Shown piece after piece: positions 48,826-57,008 of a stretch of DNA of 64,000 nucleotides. The stretch spans positions 62,001 through 126,000 of the forward strand of contig NZ_JAPSHY010000010.1 in NCBI RefSeq assembly GCF_031179285.1. Direction: 5' to 3'. Position 1 is the first letter of the stretch, and each line of letters begins with the position of its first letter. Both the position numbers and the translations under genes were made by a program. The notes under the pieces are model-generated. The model was not told where the DNA came from and made no database searches. It saw only the letters and a program-made list of their open reading frames with translations. The DNA comes from Microbacterium sp. (GTDB taxonomy: Bacteria > Actinomycetota > Actinomycetes > Actinomycetales > Microbacteriaceae).

Positions 48826-49647
48826 TCAGGACCTCAGCGCGCGGCCGGCTCGCTGGCGAGCGGCCTCGTAGAGGGTGACCGTCGCGGCGCTGGCCGCGTT
48901 GAGGGAACTCGCCGAGCCCCCGATCGGGATGCGTGCCATCGCGTCACATGCGTGCCTCCAGGCGGAGCTCAGCCCGGATGTCTCGTTACCGATGACGAGG
49001 AGAGTCGGGCCGGTCAGCTCGAGGTCAGCGATATCGTCATCCGCGTCTTCATCCGTGCCGACCACGGAGAGCGGGAGCCCCTCGGCTCGGTGGGCATGCA
49101 CCCAAGCGAGAACCTCTCGATGCGACGAGACCCGTACAACGGGAACCGAGAGAAGGGAACCCGTCGATGCGCGCACCGACTTCGGGTCGTACGGGTCCGC
49201 GGCGTGGCCACTGACGATCAGTCCGGCGCCGCGGAACGCATCCACTGAGCGCGCCATCGTGCCGATGTTGCCGGGCACTGACGGACGGTCGAAGACCATG
49301 CCCAAAAATGCGGGCGTGACAGCGATGCGTGACAGGTCGTCCGGGGGGAGCTCGACCACGGCCACCAGCTCCGGCACGTCCTGCTCCTTCCCGCCCAACC
49401 GGCACAGGAGGTCCGGTGACATCGCCACGACCTGAGCGCCCGTGCGACTCAGCACCCCCGCCGCCCAATCCGAGAGCGACCGCTCGGCGTCGTAGATCAG
49501 AGCATGAAACCGCCAGCCGTGCCGGACGGCGAGGTCGATCGGGCGCACGCCCTGCACGAGGAACTCACGCGCCCTCTGGCGCTTGCTCCGGTTGTGAAGC
49601 AGCGCCTCCCACTGCTGGAACTGTGCATTCGGGCGCGAGATGCGCAT
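48826..49647 (-). CDS. SpoU-type RNA 2'-O-methyltransferase, AviRb-like
   Basis: 273 residues from the ATG at 49647 (the frame is open upstream, without similarity). SPOUT motif 1 is VPGNIGTMARSVDAFRG (Asn127, Arg133), motif 2 LLVIGNETSGLSSAW (Glu222), motif 3 IPIGGSASSLNAASAATV. The N-terminal substrate domain reads RAREFLVQGVRPIDLAV. AviRb of Streptomyces, which methylates U2479 ribose of 23S rRNA for avilamycin resistance, has this layout including the VQGVRPI and HAADPYDPKSVRASTGS stretches as I recall them. The AviRa-like gene follows directly. Confidence 0.82.
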   Translation of the reverse strand: MRISRPNAQFQQWEALLHNRSKRQRAREFLVQGVRPIDLAVRHGWRFHALIYDAERSLSDWAAGVLSRTGAQVVAMSPDLLCRLGGKEQDVPELVAVVELPPDDLSRIAVTPAFLGMVFDRPSVPGNIGTMARSVDAFRGAGLIVSGHAADPYDPKSVRASTGSLLSVPVVRVSSHREVLAWVHAHRAEGLPLSVVGTDEDADDDIADLELTGPTLLVIGNETSGLSSAWRHACDAMARIPIGGSASSLNAASAATVTLYEAARQRAGRALRS

Positions 49648-49950
49648 CGCGTCACCCAATCTCGGCCTCCGCGGTTCGGGATTCCACGCGATCAGCGTCC
49701 CAGAATCGCCTCGCCCGAGACCCGACAGAACCGGACGCGGATAGTCGGGTGCGCACGAAGCGAGGCGCGCGAACACGACCCCGAAGACCCCGGACCTGAC
49801 AGCGAGGAACCCTGCGATGAAGATGCGCCGGACCCAGGAGCGGCGACCGCCGGTTAGGGCCTTTCGCGGCTTCACCGGCGAGCGTTGATTTCAATGGGTC
49901 CGAACCCGCGATGCCCGTTCGAACGGGAATCCGCGGGGTACGGATCGGTG
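49648..49950. other. Gap before AviRb-like gene, no gene seen
   Basis: This 303-base gap separates tRNA-Lys from the methyltransferase operon. No protein with family features or good start site is visible. It holds one structured element at 49906-49936 (listed separately). A promoter for the methyltransferase pair is expected here but I could not pick one with confidence. Confidence 0.5.
49906..49936 (-). terminator. Hairpin downstream of tRNA-Lys
   Basis: The perfect palindrome cccgttcgaacggg (49914-49927) is flanked by ccgcgat and atccgcgg, which can extend the stem. It starts 15 bases after the 3' end of tRNA-Lys on the minus strand. No T tract follows, so it is a probable but unproven terminator. 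Confidence 0.55.
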
Positions 49951-50023
49951 TGGGCCCCGTGGGGCTCGAACCCACGACCCGCGGATTAAAAGTCCGATGC
50001 TCTGCCAACTGAGCTAGAGGCCC
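49951..50023 (-). tRNA. tRNA-Lys (anticodon TTT)
   Basis: The 73-base cloverleaf has acceptor arms GGGCCTC and GGGGCCC with one G-U pair. The anticodon stem CGGA/TCCG encloses CTTTTAA, giving TTT. The T arm reads GTGGGTTCGAGCCCCAC. Confidence 0.97.
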
Positions 50024-50095
50024 GTGGTTACAGTCTAGGGCGCACAGACGTGGCCGCCGGCGACACAGCTCCGCCGACGACCACGTGAGGTTCCT

Positions 50096-50119
50096 TGTGC
50101 GGGTCCCCCGACCCGCACA
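50096..50119 (-). terminator. Hairpin after fasciclin gene
   Basis: tgtgcgggtc at 50096-50105 pairs perfectly with gacccgcaca at 50110-50119 around a 4-base loop, 38 bases beyond the stop of the fasciclin gene. It is a likely terminator despite the absence of a T tract. Confidence 0.7.
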
Positions 50120-50157
50120 GGGAGTGTTGCCGAGGCCCCCGCCCGGCGGTCCCGCAC

Positions 50158-50814
50158 TTACTGTGCGGGCGGCATCAGTACCGTGTCGATGAGGTACACG
50201 GTGGCATTCGCCGTCTGGACCCCGCCGCAGATCACCATGGAGTCGTTGACCATCCACTCGTCTCCGCTTCCGGTGACCTCGAGGTCGGCGCCCTGCACGG
50301 TGGTGTGCATCCCCGCGATGTCCTCCGGGGCGATCTGGCCCGGGATGACGTGGTACGTGAGGATGGACGACAGCATGGCGCTGTCGGACTTCAGTGCCTC
50401 GATGGTCGCCGGGTCGATCTTCGCGAATGCGTCATCGACCGGTGCGAAGACGGTGAACTCGTCACCGTTGAGGGTGTCGACCAGGTCCACGTCCGGGTTG
50501 AGCTGGCCGCTCACGGCGGCGACCAGCGTCGTCAGCAGCGGGTTGTTCGAGGCCGCGACCGCGACCGGATCCTTCGACATGCCCTCGACCGATCCTGCAC
50601 CGTCCGGCACGGCCTCGGCGTATGCGGCGCAGCCGGGACCGACGAGGGTGCCCGCGGGATCCATCGTCTCGGGCGCCGCCTCCGAGGTTTCGGGCGCCGT
50701 GGGCTCGGCCGGCTCCTCCGCCGCGTCCGTACCCATGGCACAGCCGGACAGCACGAGAACGCTGGCGAACCCGAGCGACAGTGCTGCGGTGATCTTCTTC
50801 TTGGTGCGGAACAT
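50158..50814 (-). CDS. Fasciclin (FAS1) domain lipoprotein
   Basis: 218 residues from the ATG at 50814, chosen for AAGGAG seven bases upstream. The signal peptide ends in the lipobox VLSGC (Cys25). A Glu/Pro/Ala linker leads to one FAS1 domain with [22 protein letters not shown] and [11 protein letters not shown], and the end [14 protein letters not shown]. This is the MPT70/MPT83 type of mycobacterial surface antigen, which is under SigK control; here too a sigK-rskA pair is divergent and next door. It is surface-anchored; the ligand is unknown. Confidence 0.94.
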   Translation of the reverse strand: MFRTKKKITAALSLGFASVLVLSGCAMGTDAAEEPAEPTAPETSEAAPETMDPAGTLVGPGCAAYAEAVPDGAGSVEGMSKDPVAVAASNNPLLTTLVAAVSGQLNPDVDLVDTLNGDEFTVFAPVDDAFAKIDPATIEALKSDSAMLSSILTYHVIPGQIAPEDIAGMHTTVQGADLEVTGSGDEWMVNDSMVICGGVQTANATVYLIDTVLMPPAQ

Positions 50815-50864
50815 CTCTAGCTCCTTCAGATCAAGGCCACGGCATTTCCGTGGCGTCGACATCT

Positions 50865-50891
50865 CTTCGGAGCGGCTCCGGGATCGGATGG
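50865..50891 (-). promoter_or_regulatory. SigK-type promoter of fasciclin gene
   Basis: On the minus strand CCATCC (50891-50886) is followed after 15 bases by CCGAAG (50870-50865). This resembles the mycobacterial SigK consensus of CCATCC and CCGAAT as I recall it. Transcription would begin about 45 bases before the fasciclin start. Confidence 0.6.
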
Positions 50892-50964
50892 GAACCATCT
50901 CGGATTCTTTTCCCCGTCCTTCACGTCAGGATGACGCTGGCGCGACAGAGGGGGGACATGCGGC

Positions 50965-51564
50965 ATGCTTATCAGGATGGTCATCGACGGCATGGACGTA
51001 CCGGAGGACGGAACGGCGAGCGACGCTGTCGCCGCGCTTCTGCTCCGCACCGCTGACGGCGACCAGCGAGCCTTCGCAGAGCTGTACGACACCCTCTCCC
51101 CACGTGTCTTCGGTCTGATCCTCCGGGTGCTCGTGAACCGCGCGCAGAGCGAGGAAGTGCTGCAGGAGGTCTTCCTCGAGATCTGGCAATCCGCTTCCCG
51201 CTTCGCTCCGAACAGAGGGCAGGGAAGAACATGGGTGATGACGATCGCACACCGTCGCGCCGTGGATCGGGTGCGTGCATCCCAGTCCAGCGCGGACCGT
51301 GATGTGCGGGCGGGGCTGCGTGATATCGGAGTGGCCCATGACAGCGTCGCCGAACAGGTCGAGCTGGGAATAGACGGAGCGAAGGTCGTGGAGGCCCTCG
51401 GAGGACTTCCGGAGGCACAGCGCGAGGCGATCGTCCTCGCCTACTACGGCGGTTACAGTCAGAACGAGATTTCGGTGCTCATCGGGGCACCGCTGGGAAC
51501 GATCAAAACCCGGATGCGAGACGGGCTCACCCGTCTTCGCACGGCGATGGGGGTGACGGCATGA
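50965..51564 (+). CDS. sigK: ECF sigma factor SigK
   Basis: 199 residues; Met at 50965 is the longest start and later Mets at 50980 or 50992 are possible. Sigma region 2 is FAELYDTLSPRVFGLILRVLVN with EEVLQEVFLEIWQSASRF; region 4 is LPEAQREAIVLAYYGGYSQNEIS followed by GAPLGTIKTRMRDGLTRLR. It directs transcription of a small envelope-related regulon. The anti-sigma gene rskA overlaps it by four bases, and a fasciclin lipoprotein gene is divergent, as with SigK targets in mycobacteria. Confidence 0.92.
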   Translation: MLIRMVIDGMDVPEDGTASDAVAALLLRTADGDQRAFAELYDTLSPRVFGLILRVLVNRAQSEEVLQEVFLEIWQSASRFAPNRGQGRTWVMTIAHRRAVDRVRASQSSADRDVRAGLRDIGVAHDSVAEQVELGIDGAKVVEALGGLPEAQREAIVLAYYGGYSQNEISVLIGAPLGTIKTRMRDGLTRLRTAMGVTA

Positions 51565-52310
51565 ACGAGAACGAATTCGCGGAACTCGCGGCGGGTGCCG
51601 CACTCCACGCACTCTCGCCGGAAGACCAGGAGCGCTTCGACGTCGCTGTGGCGAAGCATCCGGAATGGCGGGCGATCATGGAGGACGACGCCGAAACGGC
51701 TGCCTCGCTCGCTGTCGCCCCTCCCGTGGCGCCGCCGGCCGGCATCCGCGCAGCCCTGCTGGAGCGGATCGCGCAGACCCCGGATGCCGGTGCGTCACAG
51801 GCAACTCACCACACGGCGACCTCTGAGGAGTCCGTGCGGCGCAAACCCGTGCTCCGGTGGAGCCGGTCGATGCTCGCGCTCGCCGCGTGCCTGGCGCTGC
51901 TGGTGGGGGTCGGAATCGGGGCCGTGGCGCTGAACGGCCAGCTCAACCGTCCGGACACGGTGGTCGCTCTCGAGCAGATCCGGTCCGCAGCGGATGCCGC
52001 CGAAGCGAGCGTGGCGCTGGAGACGGGCGGCACGGCGACGGCGTACTGGTCGGAGTCTCTCGGCTCGGCGGTTCTCGTCACCGACGGCATCCCTGCGCCG
52101 GATGACGGACAGACGTACGAGCTGTGGCTCATCCGCGACGAGAAGCCGATCTCTGCCGGAGTGTTCTCGGTCGACGGGGGCGATGCGACCGCGGAGCTCG
52201 AGGGTGAGATGCGCTCCGGTGACATCATCGCGGTGACCGTCGAGCAGGCGGGCGGCTCGCCAGACGGCCAGCCGACCTCCGATCCCGTGATCGTGATCCC
52301 GACGGCCTGA
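51561..52310 (+). CDS. rskA: Anti-sigma-K factor RskA
   Basis: 249 residues, overlapping sigK (ATGA). The N-terminal ASD starts NEFAELAAGAALHALSPEDQERFDVAV; one membrane helix lies near residues 104-124 (LALAACLALLVGVGIGAVAL); the outside domain has the RskA signature AYWSESLGSAVLVTDGIPAPDDGQTYELWLI. It holds SigK inactive at the membrane until proteolysis releases it. The length is normal. Confidence 0.94.
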   Translation: MNENEFAELAAGAALHALSPEDQERFDVAVAKHPEWRAIMEDDAETAASLAVAPPVAPPAGIRAALLERIAQTPDAGASQATHHTATSEESVRRKPVLRWSRSMLALAACLALLVGVGIGAVALNGQLNRPDTVVALEQIRSAADAAEASVALETGGTATAYWSESLGSAVLVTDGIPAPDDGQTYELWLIRDEKPISAGVFSVDGGDATAELEGEMRSGDIIAVTVEQAGGSPDGQPTSDPVIVIPTA

Positions 52311-52339
52311 CGTGTCCCCATGGCGGGTAGCCTTGTTCG

Positions 52340-52969
52340 ATGCCCGAGCAGCACTCCCGCCCCGTCCGTCGCCCCACGGCTGCCTTCGACAACCTCGTCG
52401 GCGCGCACGACCCGGCCGAGGAGACGCGCGCTGCGCACGCGACGGCATCCGCTCTGCTCACGCGCGTGCGCGCCGATCAGAGCGGTGTGAGCGCCGAGCG
52501 ACTCATCTCGTTCACCGCTGAGCACGGCATTGACGAGATCGCCGAGCTGTGGTCGAAGGCGCCGTCGCGCACGCTTCCCGGGGCACTGTGGCGGTTGTAC
52601 CTGTTGCAACTCGCCATCCACAGCGACCCGCGGACGGCGGCGCTGCTGTACGAGCGCGGACGCGTCGAGCTGCCCTCAGCGGATGCCATGATCGCAGGCG
52701 CTCCGGTGCCGGCGAACCCCGACGAACTCGTCGCCCTCATCGACACGATCCTGCGAGGCGCCTTCCGCGGTGATTTCGCGGTGGCGCTGGAGCGGGCGGC
52801 CGCGTTCTGCCGCGTGCAGTCCTCGGGGGCCACGCACACGGCGGACGACTACGAACCGACCGAGCCCGTTCGGGCGAGCGAGCTCACGACGCGGGCGCTG
52901 CGATTGAGCAGCTATGCACAGGATCTGGCGGCGTCGGCCGTGCTCTGGCGGACCGGCGCGCTCGCCTGA
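52340..52969 (+). CDS. Conserved hypothetical protein
   Basis: 209 residues, helix-rich and without signal or membrane segments. I do not recognise a functional domain; LWRLYLLQLAIHSDPRTAALLYERGR and a conserved-looking C-terminal helix (ALRLSSYAQDLAASAVLWRTG) suggest a compact helical fold. It follows rskA after 29 bases and may be read with it, but nothing ties it to the sigma factor's role. Confidence 0.8.
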   Translation: MPEQHSRPVRRPTAAFDNLVGAHDPAEETRAAHATASALLTRVRADQSGVSAERLISFTAEHGIDEIAELWSKAPSRTLPGALWRLYLLQLAIHSDPRTAALLYERGRVELPSADAMIAGAPVPANPDELVALIDTILRGAFRGDFAVALERAAAFCRVQSSGATHTADDYEPTEPVRASELTTRALRLSSYAQDLAASAVLWRTGALA

Positions 52970-53026
52970 GTCGCACGCCCGTCGCGTCCGAGTCAGCCGG
53001 TACGGGCGGCGGATCGGCGCGACAGC

Positions 53027-53093
53027 CGAGACATGCCTTCCAGCCTCAGAAACGTCGTGGTCGGACGTTTCTCGTGCAGAACGTCATGTCTCG
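53027..53093. other. Two-stem hairpin element of unknown role
   Basis: An outer perfect 9-bp stem (cgagacatg 53027-53035 with catgtctcg 53085-53093) encloses two unpaired segments of exactly 12 bases and an inner perfect 9-bp stem (agaaacgtc 53048-53056 with gacgtttct 53064-53072) with a 7-base loop. It sits in a 283-base gap with no other feature. It may be a non-coding RNA, a structured leader or a protein-binding site. Confidence 0.6.
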
Positions 53094-53252
53094 CCGGAAG
53101 GCCGCCCCGAACATGAGAAGACCGGGCCGCAAGAACGCCTCTCGGCGGACGGCCGCTCGCAGCGGCGAAAATTGGAGCCCGGGGTTATGCGGCCCGGCCC
53201 ATCGATTATAACGCGACAGGGCGCCCGCTATTCCCGGGTCTAGGCTCTTTGC

Positions 53253-54137
53253 ATGACCTGGCGTTTCGCTCTGATGATCGACCCCGTCGCCCCCGATGAG
53301 CAGCGCTCCGACTTCGGCAGCACCTTCACCGAGGTCGATGCGGCGGCTCCTGCCCTGAGCGTCGGTGAGCTCAGCACTCAGCGCGGTGACGGCGTCTTCG
53401 AATCGATCGGCGTCGTCGACGGACACCCGCAGGAGGTCGTCGCACACCTGGAACGACTCGCGCATTCCGCACAGCTGTGCGATCTTCCGATCCCGCACCT
53501 CACGCAGTGGCGTCAGGCGGTCGATCGCGCGGCGTCCCGCTGTCCGTCGGGAGAGTACGTGATCAAGTTGATCCTCAGTCGCGGCATCGAGCACGGCCCC
53601 ACACCGACCGCTTGGGTCACCGCCGCCCCGGCGCCGGATTTCACGACCCCGCGCACCCGGGGCGTCAGCGTGGTGACCCTCGATCGCGGGTACGACCTCG
53701 GCGCTGCGGAGCGGGCTCCCTGGTTGCTGCTCGGGGCGAAGACCCTGTCGTACGCGGTGAACATGGCGGCGCTCCGCGAGGCGCGCCGGCGCGGCGCGGA
53801 CGACGCGATCTTCCTCTCCAATGACGGGTTCGTGCTCGAGGCCCCCACGGCCTCCCTCATCCTCCGCCGGGGCGACCGCTTCACCACACCGGCGCCGAAC
53901 GGCGGCATCCTGCACGGCACCACGCAGCTGAGCGTGTACGAGCACCTCACGGCGCGAGGGTTCGAGGTCGGCTACGACAGGATCCCGGCATCGGATCTGC
54001 CCGCCGCCGATGCCGCCTGGCTCGTCTCCAGCGTTCGTCTCGCGGTGCCGATCACCGCCATCGACGGAGCCGCGCTTCCGACCGATCCGACATTGACGGC
54101 CGAGCTGAACGCGTATCTGCTGTCGCCCAGGGACTGA
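53253..54137 (+). CDS. pabC: Aminodeoxychorismate lyase (class IV aminotransferase)
   Basis: 294 residues. It makes 4-aminobenzoate for folate from aminodeoxychorismate. The class IV PLP fold has STQRGDGVFESIGVVDG, the PLP lysine is Lys163 in LLLGAKTLSYAVNMAALRE, and the cofactor region DDAIFLSNDGFVLEAPTASLIL follows. A branched-chain or D-amino-acid aminotransferase role is possible from fold alone. It is separate from the acyl-CoA ligase by 31 bases. Confidence 0.85.
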   Translation: MTWRFALMIDPVAPDEQRSDFGSTFTEVDAAAPALSVGELSTQRGDGVFESIGVVDGHPQEVVAHLERLAHSAQLCDLPIPHLTQWRQAVDRAASRCPSGEYVIKLILSRGIEHGPTPTAWVTAAPAPDFTTPRTRGVSVVTLDRGYDLGAAERAPWLLLGAKTLSYAVNMAALREARRRGADDAIFLSNDGFVLEAPTASLILRRGDRFTTPAPNGGILHGTTQLSVYEHLTARGFEVGYDRIPASDLPAADAAWLVSSVRLAVPITAIDGAALPTDPTLTAELNAYLLSPRD

Positions 54138-54168
54138 CAGACGCCCGCTCCGACGGCAGGATGGAATC

Positions 54169-55866
54169 ATGTCCGTCAACCCGTATGCGTCCCGGCCATG
54201 GCTCGACTCCTACGCGAAGGGCGTGCCCGCCGCCATCGACGAGCCCACCGAGACCCTTTCCGAGATGATGTCCGCGAGCGTGAAGCGGTTCGGACGTCGC
54301 CCGGCGCTGGAGTTCTTCGGGGCAGTGACGACCTATCGCCGGCTCGGCGAGCAGATCGAGCGGGCCGCCGAGGGGTTGCGGCGTCTCGGAGTCGAGAAGG
54401 GCGACCGGGTCGCGATCGTGCTCCCCAACTGTCCTCAGCACGTCGTGGCTTTCTATGCGGCACTGCGCCTCGGGGCGATCGTCGTGGAACACAACCCGCT
54501 CTACACCGCCCGTGAGCTCCGGCACCAGTTCGAGGACCACGGCGCCCGTTTCGCGATCGTCTGGGACAAGGCATTCGACACCGTCGCCGGCTTTCCGGCT
54601 GATCTCAGGCTCGAGCACATCGTGAGCGTCGACATCACGGCGGCGCTGCCCCTGGCGAAGCGTCTCGGCCTGCGGCTGCCCCTGCCCAAGGCCCGTGCTG
54701 CCCGATCGAAGCTCACCGGCCGGCCGAAGGCGCGGAACCCGCTGACGTGGACCAAGCTCCTCGATCACCCTCGGCTGTCCCGCCGGGTCGCGGACCCGAC
54801 ACTCGCAGATGTCGCGCTGCTGCAATACACCAGCGGTACCACCGGAGCCCCGAAGGGTGCGATCCTCACGCACGCGAACCTGCGCGCCAACGCGATGCAG
54901 GGCCAGGCGTGGGTGCCAGGGCTCGTCGACGGCGAGGAGACGTTCTACGCCGTGCTCCCCCTCTTCCACGCCTACGGCATGACGCTCTGTCTCACCTTCG
55001 CGATGAGCATCGGAGCCAAGCTCGTGCTGTTCCCCGCTTTCGATCTCGACCTCGTCACCGACGCTGCCCGCCGCAGCCCTCCCACCTTCCTTCCGGCCGT
55101 TCCGCCGATCTACGACCAGCTCGCCAGGGCAGCGACGCGAGGGATGCTGGATCTGTCGACCGTGCGATTCGCGATCTCCGGCGCGATGAGCCTGCCGGTG
55201 GCGACGGTCAAGCGGTGGGAGGAGGCCACCGGCGGGCTGCTCGTCGAGGGCTACGGGATGACGGAGAGCTCTCCGGTCGCGCTCGGCAACCCGATGGGGA
55301 GGACTCGCCGCCCGGGCACGGTCGGCGTGCCGTTCCCGAGCACCGAGATCCGCGTCGTCGATCCCGCCGACCCCTCTGTCGATCTTCCTGCGGGGGAGCG
55401 GGGTGAGCTGCTCATCCGCGGTCCGCAGGTGTTCCAGGGCTACTGGGGGCGACCGGGTGACACCGCCGCAACCCTGCTCGCAGAGGGCTGGCTGCGAACG
55501 GGAGACATCGCCGAAGTGTCATCGGACGGCTTCGTCACGATCGTCGACCGGCTCAAGGAACTCATCATCACCGGTGGCTTCAACGTCTCGCCGAGCGAGG
55601 TCGAGGACGCGCTGGAGGCGCATCCGGATGTGGTCGCGGCGGCCGTCGTGGGACTTCCGCGATCCAGCGGGGGCGAGGAGGTCGCCGCCGCCGTGGTTCT
55701 TCGGGATGGTACGGAACTCGATGCGAGCGCGCTGCGGGACTTCTGTCGGACGCGGCTGACGCCCTACAAGGTGCCCCGCCGCATCACCGTGGTCGACGAT
55801 CTGCCCCGCTCCCTCATCGGCAAGGTGCTGCGCCGCGAGGTGAGGGAGCGGATGTTGGCGCAGTAG
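54169..55866 (+). CDS. Long-chain acyl-CoA ligase (FadD-like)
   Basis: 565 residues. It adenylates a carboxylic acid and transfers it to CoA. The P-loop is YTSGTTGAPKG (220-230); the core has EGYGMTESSPVALGNPMG; WLRTGDIAEVSSDGFVTIVDR and the hinge/lid RLKELIITGGFNVSPSEVED are complete, and the C-terminal catalytic Lys sits in LIGKVLRREVR. The N-terminus (NPYASRPWLDSYAKGVPA) matches actinobacterial long-chain fatty-acid CoA ligases. The chain length is not predictable. Confidence 0.93.
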   Translation: MSVNPYASRPWLDSYAKGVPAAIDEPTETLSEMMSASVKRFGRRPALEFFGAVTTYRRLGEQIERAAEGLRRLGVEKGDRVAIVLPNCPQHVVAFYAALRLGAIVVEHNPLYTARELRHQFEDHGARFAIVWDKAFDTVAGFPADLRLEHIVSVDITAALPLAKRLGLRLPLPKARAARSKLTGRPKARNPLTWTKLLDHPRLSRRVADPTLADVALLQYTSGTTGAPKGAILTHANLRANAMQGQAWVPGLVDGEETFYAVLPLFHAYGMTLCLTFAMSIGAKLVLFPAFDLDLVTDAARRSPPTFLPAVPPIYDQLARAATRGMLDLSTVRFAISGAMSLPVATVKRWEEATGGLLVEGYGMTESSPVALGNPMGRTRRPGTVGVPFPSTEIRVVDPADPSVDLPAGERGELLIRGPQVFQGYWGRPGDTAATLLAEGWLRTGDIAEVSSDGFVTIVDRLKELIITGGFNVSPSEVEDALEAHPDVVAAAVVGLPRSSGGEEVAAAVVLRDGTELDASALRDFCRTRLTPYKVPRRITVVDDLPRSLIGKVLRREVRERMLAQ

Positions 55867-56191
55867 CCGCTCCCGGAGGAGCCTCGCTCGGGGCGGGCGT
55901 GGTGTTCCGGCAGGATCGGGCGTCCGCGTGCCGTTTCCCTGAGGGGACCGGCGCGCCGGGGCGTGTCTCACCGGCGGCGCGCTGTGCACGCATTCCGACA
56001 TCCGGGATTCGGCACCGCATCGGCACCCGGGATTCGGGTCCGGCTCAGGTGGCTGCAGGTGCGCACCTGCAGCCACCTTGGCCGATCGTCCGGGATCTCG
56101 CACACCGAACATCGGACTCGGATGCCGGCGGCCCCCGAACCTCGGATGCCGGAACACCAGACCCGATGCCGCGGCCGCCGACCCGTCGAAC
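55867..56191. repeat. Repeat-rich gap with perfect 32-bp palindrome
   Basis: No gene is supported in this convergent gap. A perfect palindrome without loop lies at 56047-56078 (aggtggctgcaggtgc and its complement) and could act as a two-way terminator. Direct repeats flank it: ccgggattcgg at 56002 and 56027, and ctcggatgccgg at 56117 and 56141. Confidence 0.75.
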
Positions 56192-56971
56192 TCAGCCGAA
56201 TCGACCGGAGACGTAGTCCTCGGTGGCCTGTACCGACGGGGTCGTGAAGATCGTGGTGGTGTCGTCGTACTCGATGAGCTTTCCGGGCTTGCCGGTGCCG
56301 GCGATGTTGAAGAACGCCGTCTTGTCGGAGACCCGCGATGCCTGCTGCATGTTGTGCGTGACGATGACGACGGTGTAGTCGTTCTTCAGTTCGCCGATGA
56401 GTTCCTCGATGGCGAAGGTCGAGATCGGGTCGAGCGCCGAGCACGGCTCGTCCATCAGGATCACCTCGGGGGAGACAGCGATGGCACGTGCGATGCACAG
56501 ACGCTGCTGCTGGCCGCCCGAGAGCCCGGAGCCCGGCTTGTCCAGACGATCCTTGACCTCGTTCCAGAGGTTCGCCCCGCGGAGGGACTTCTCGACCAGC
56601 GCGTCCTGATCGCTCTTCGACATGCGCGAGTTGTTCAGGGTGACACCCGCGAGCACGTTCTCCTTGATCGACATCGTCGGGAACGGGTTCGGCCGCTGGA
56701 AGACCATTCCCACCTGACGGCGGACGAGCACCGGGTCGACGCCAGGACCGTAGAGGTTCTGTCCGTCCAGGAGCACCTCTCCCTCCACGCGCGCGCCGGG
56801 GATGACCTCGTGCATGCGGTTGAGGGTGCGAAGGAAGGTCGACTTGCCGCAGCCGGACGGGCCGATGAACGCCGTCACCGAACGCGGCTGGATGTCGATG
56901 GACACACCCTCGACAGCGAGGAAGCTGCTGTAGTAGACGTTGAGGTCGTTGACTTCGATGCTCTTGGACAT
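56192..56971 (-). CDS. pstB: Phosphate ABC transporter ATPase PstB
   Basis: 259 residues. It drives high-affinity phosphate uptake. Walker A is GPSGCGKST (37-45), the Q-loop is [17 protein letters not shown], the signature [16 protein letters not shown], Walker [14 protein letters not shown] and the His switch VIVTHNMQQ. It is the last gene of pstSCAB, 37 bases after pstA. No phoU gene is in the window. Confidence 0.98.
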   Translation of the reverse strand: MSKSIEVNDLNVYYSSFLAVEGVSIDIQPRSVTAFIGPSGCGKSTFLRTLNRMHEVIPGARVEGEVLLDGQNLYGPGVDPVLVRRQVGMVFQRPNPFPTMSIKENVLAGVTLNNSRMSKSDQDALVEKSLRGANLWNEVKDRLDKPGSGLSGGQQQRLCIARAIAVSPEVILMDEPCSALDPISTFAIEELIGELKNDYTVVIVTHNMQQASRVSDKTAFFNIAGTGKPGKLIEYDDTTTIFTTPSVQATEDYVSGRFG

Positions 56972-57008
56972 CTGGGTCTCTTTCTGTGAGGGTGCGGGAG
57001 TCGGCCGG

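Noticed and set aside
44218..49647. Genomic island
   Set aside because: Gene content is accessory, but there is no integrase, no direct repeat at the tRNA-Lys end, and base composition looks like the neighbours.
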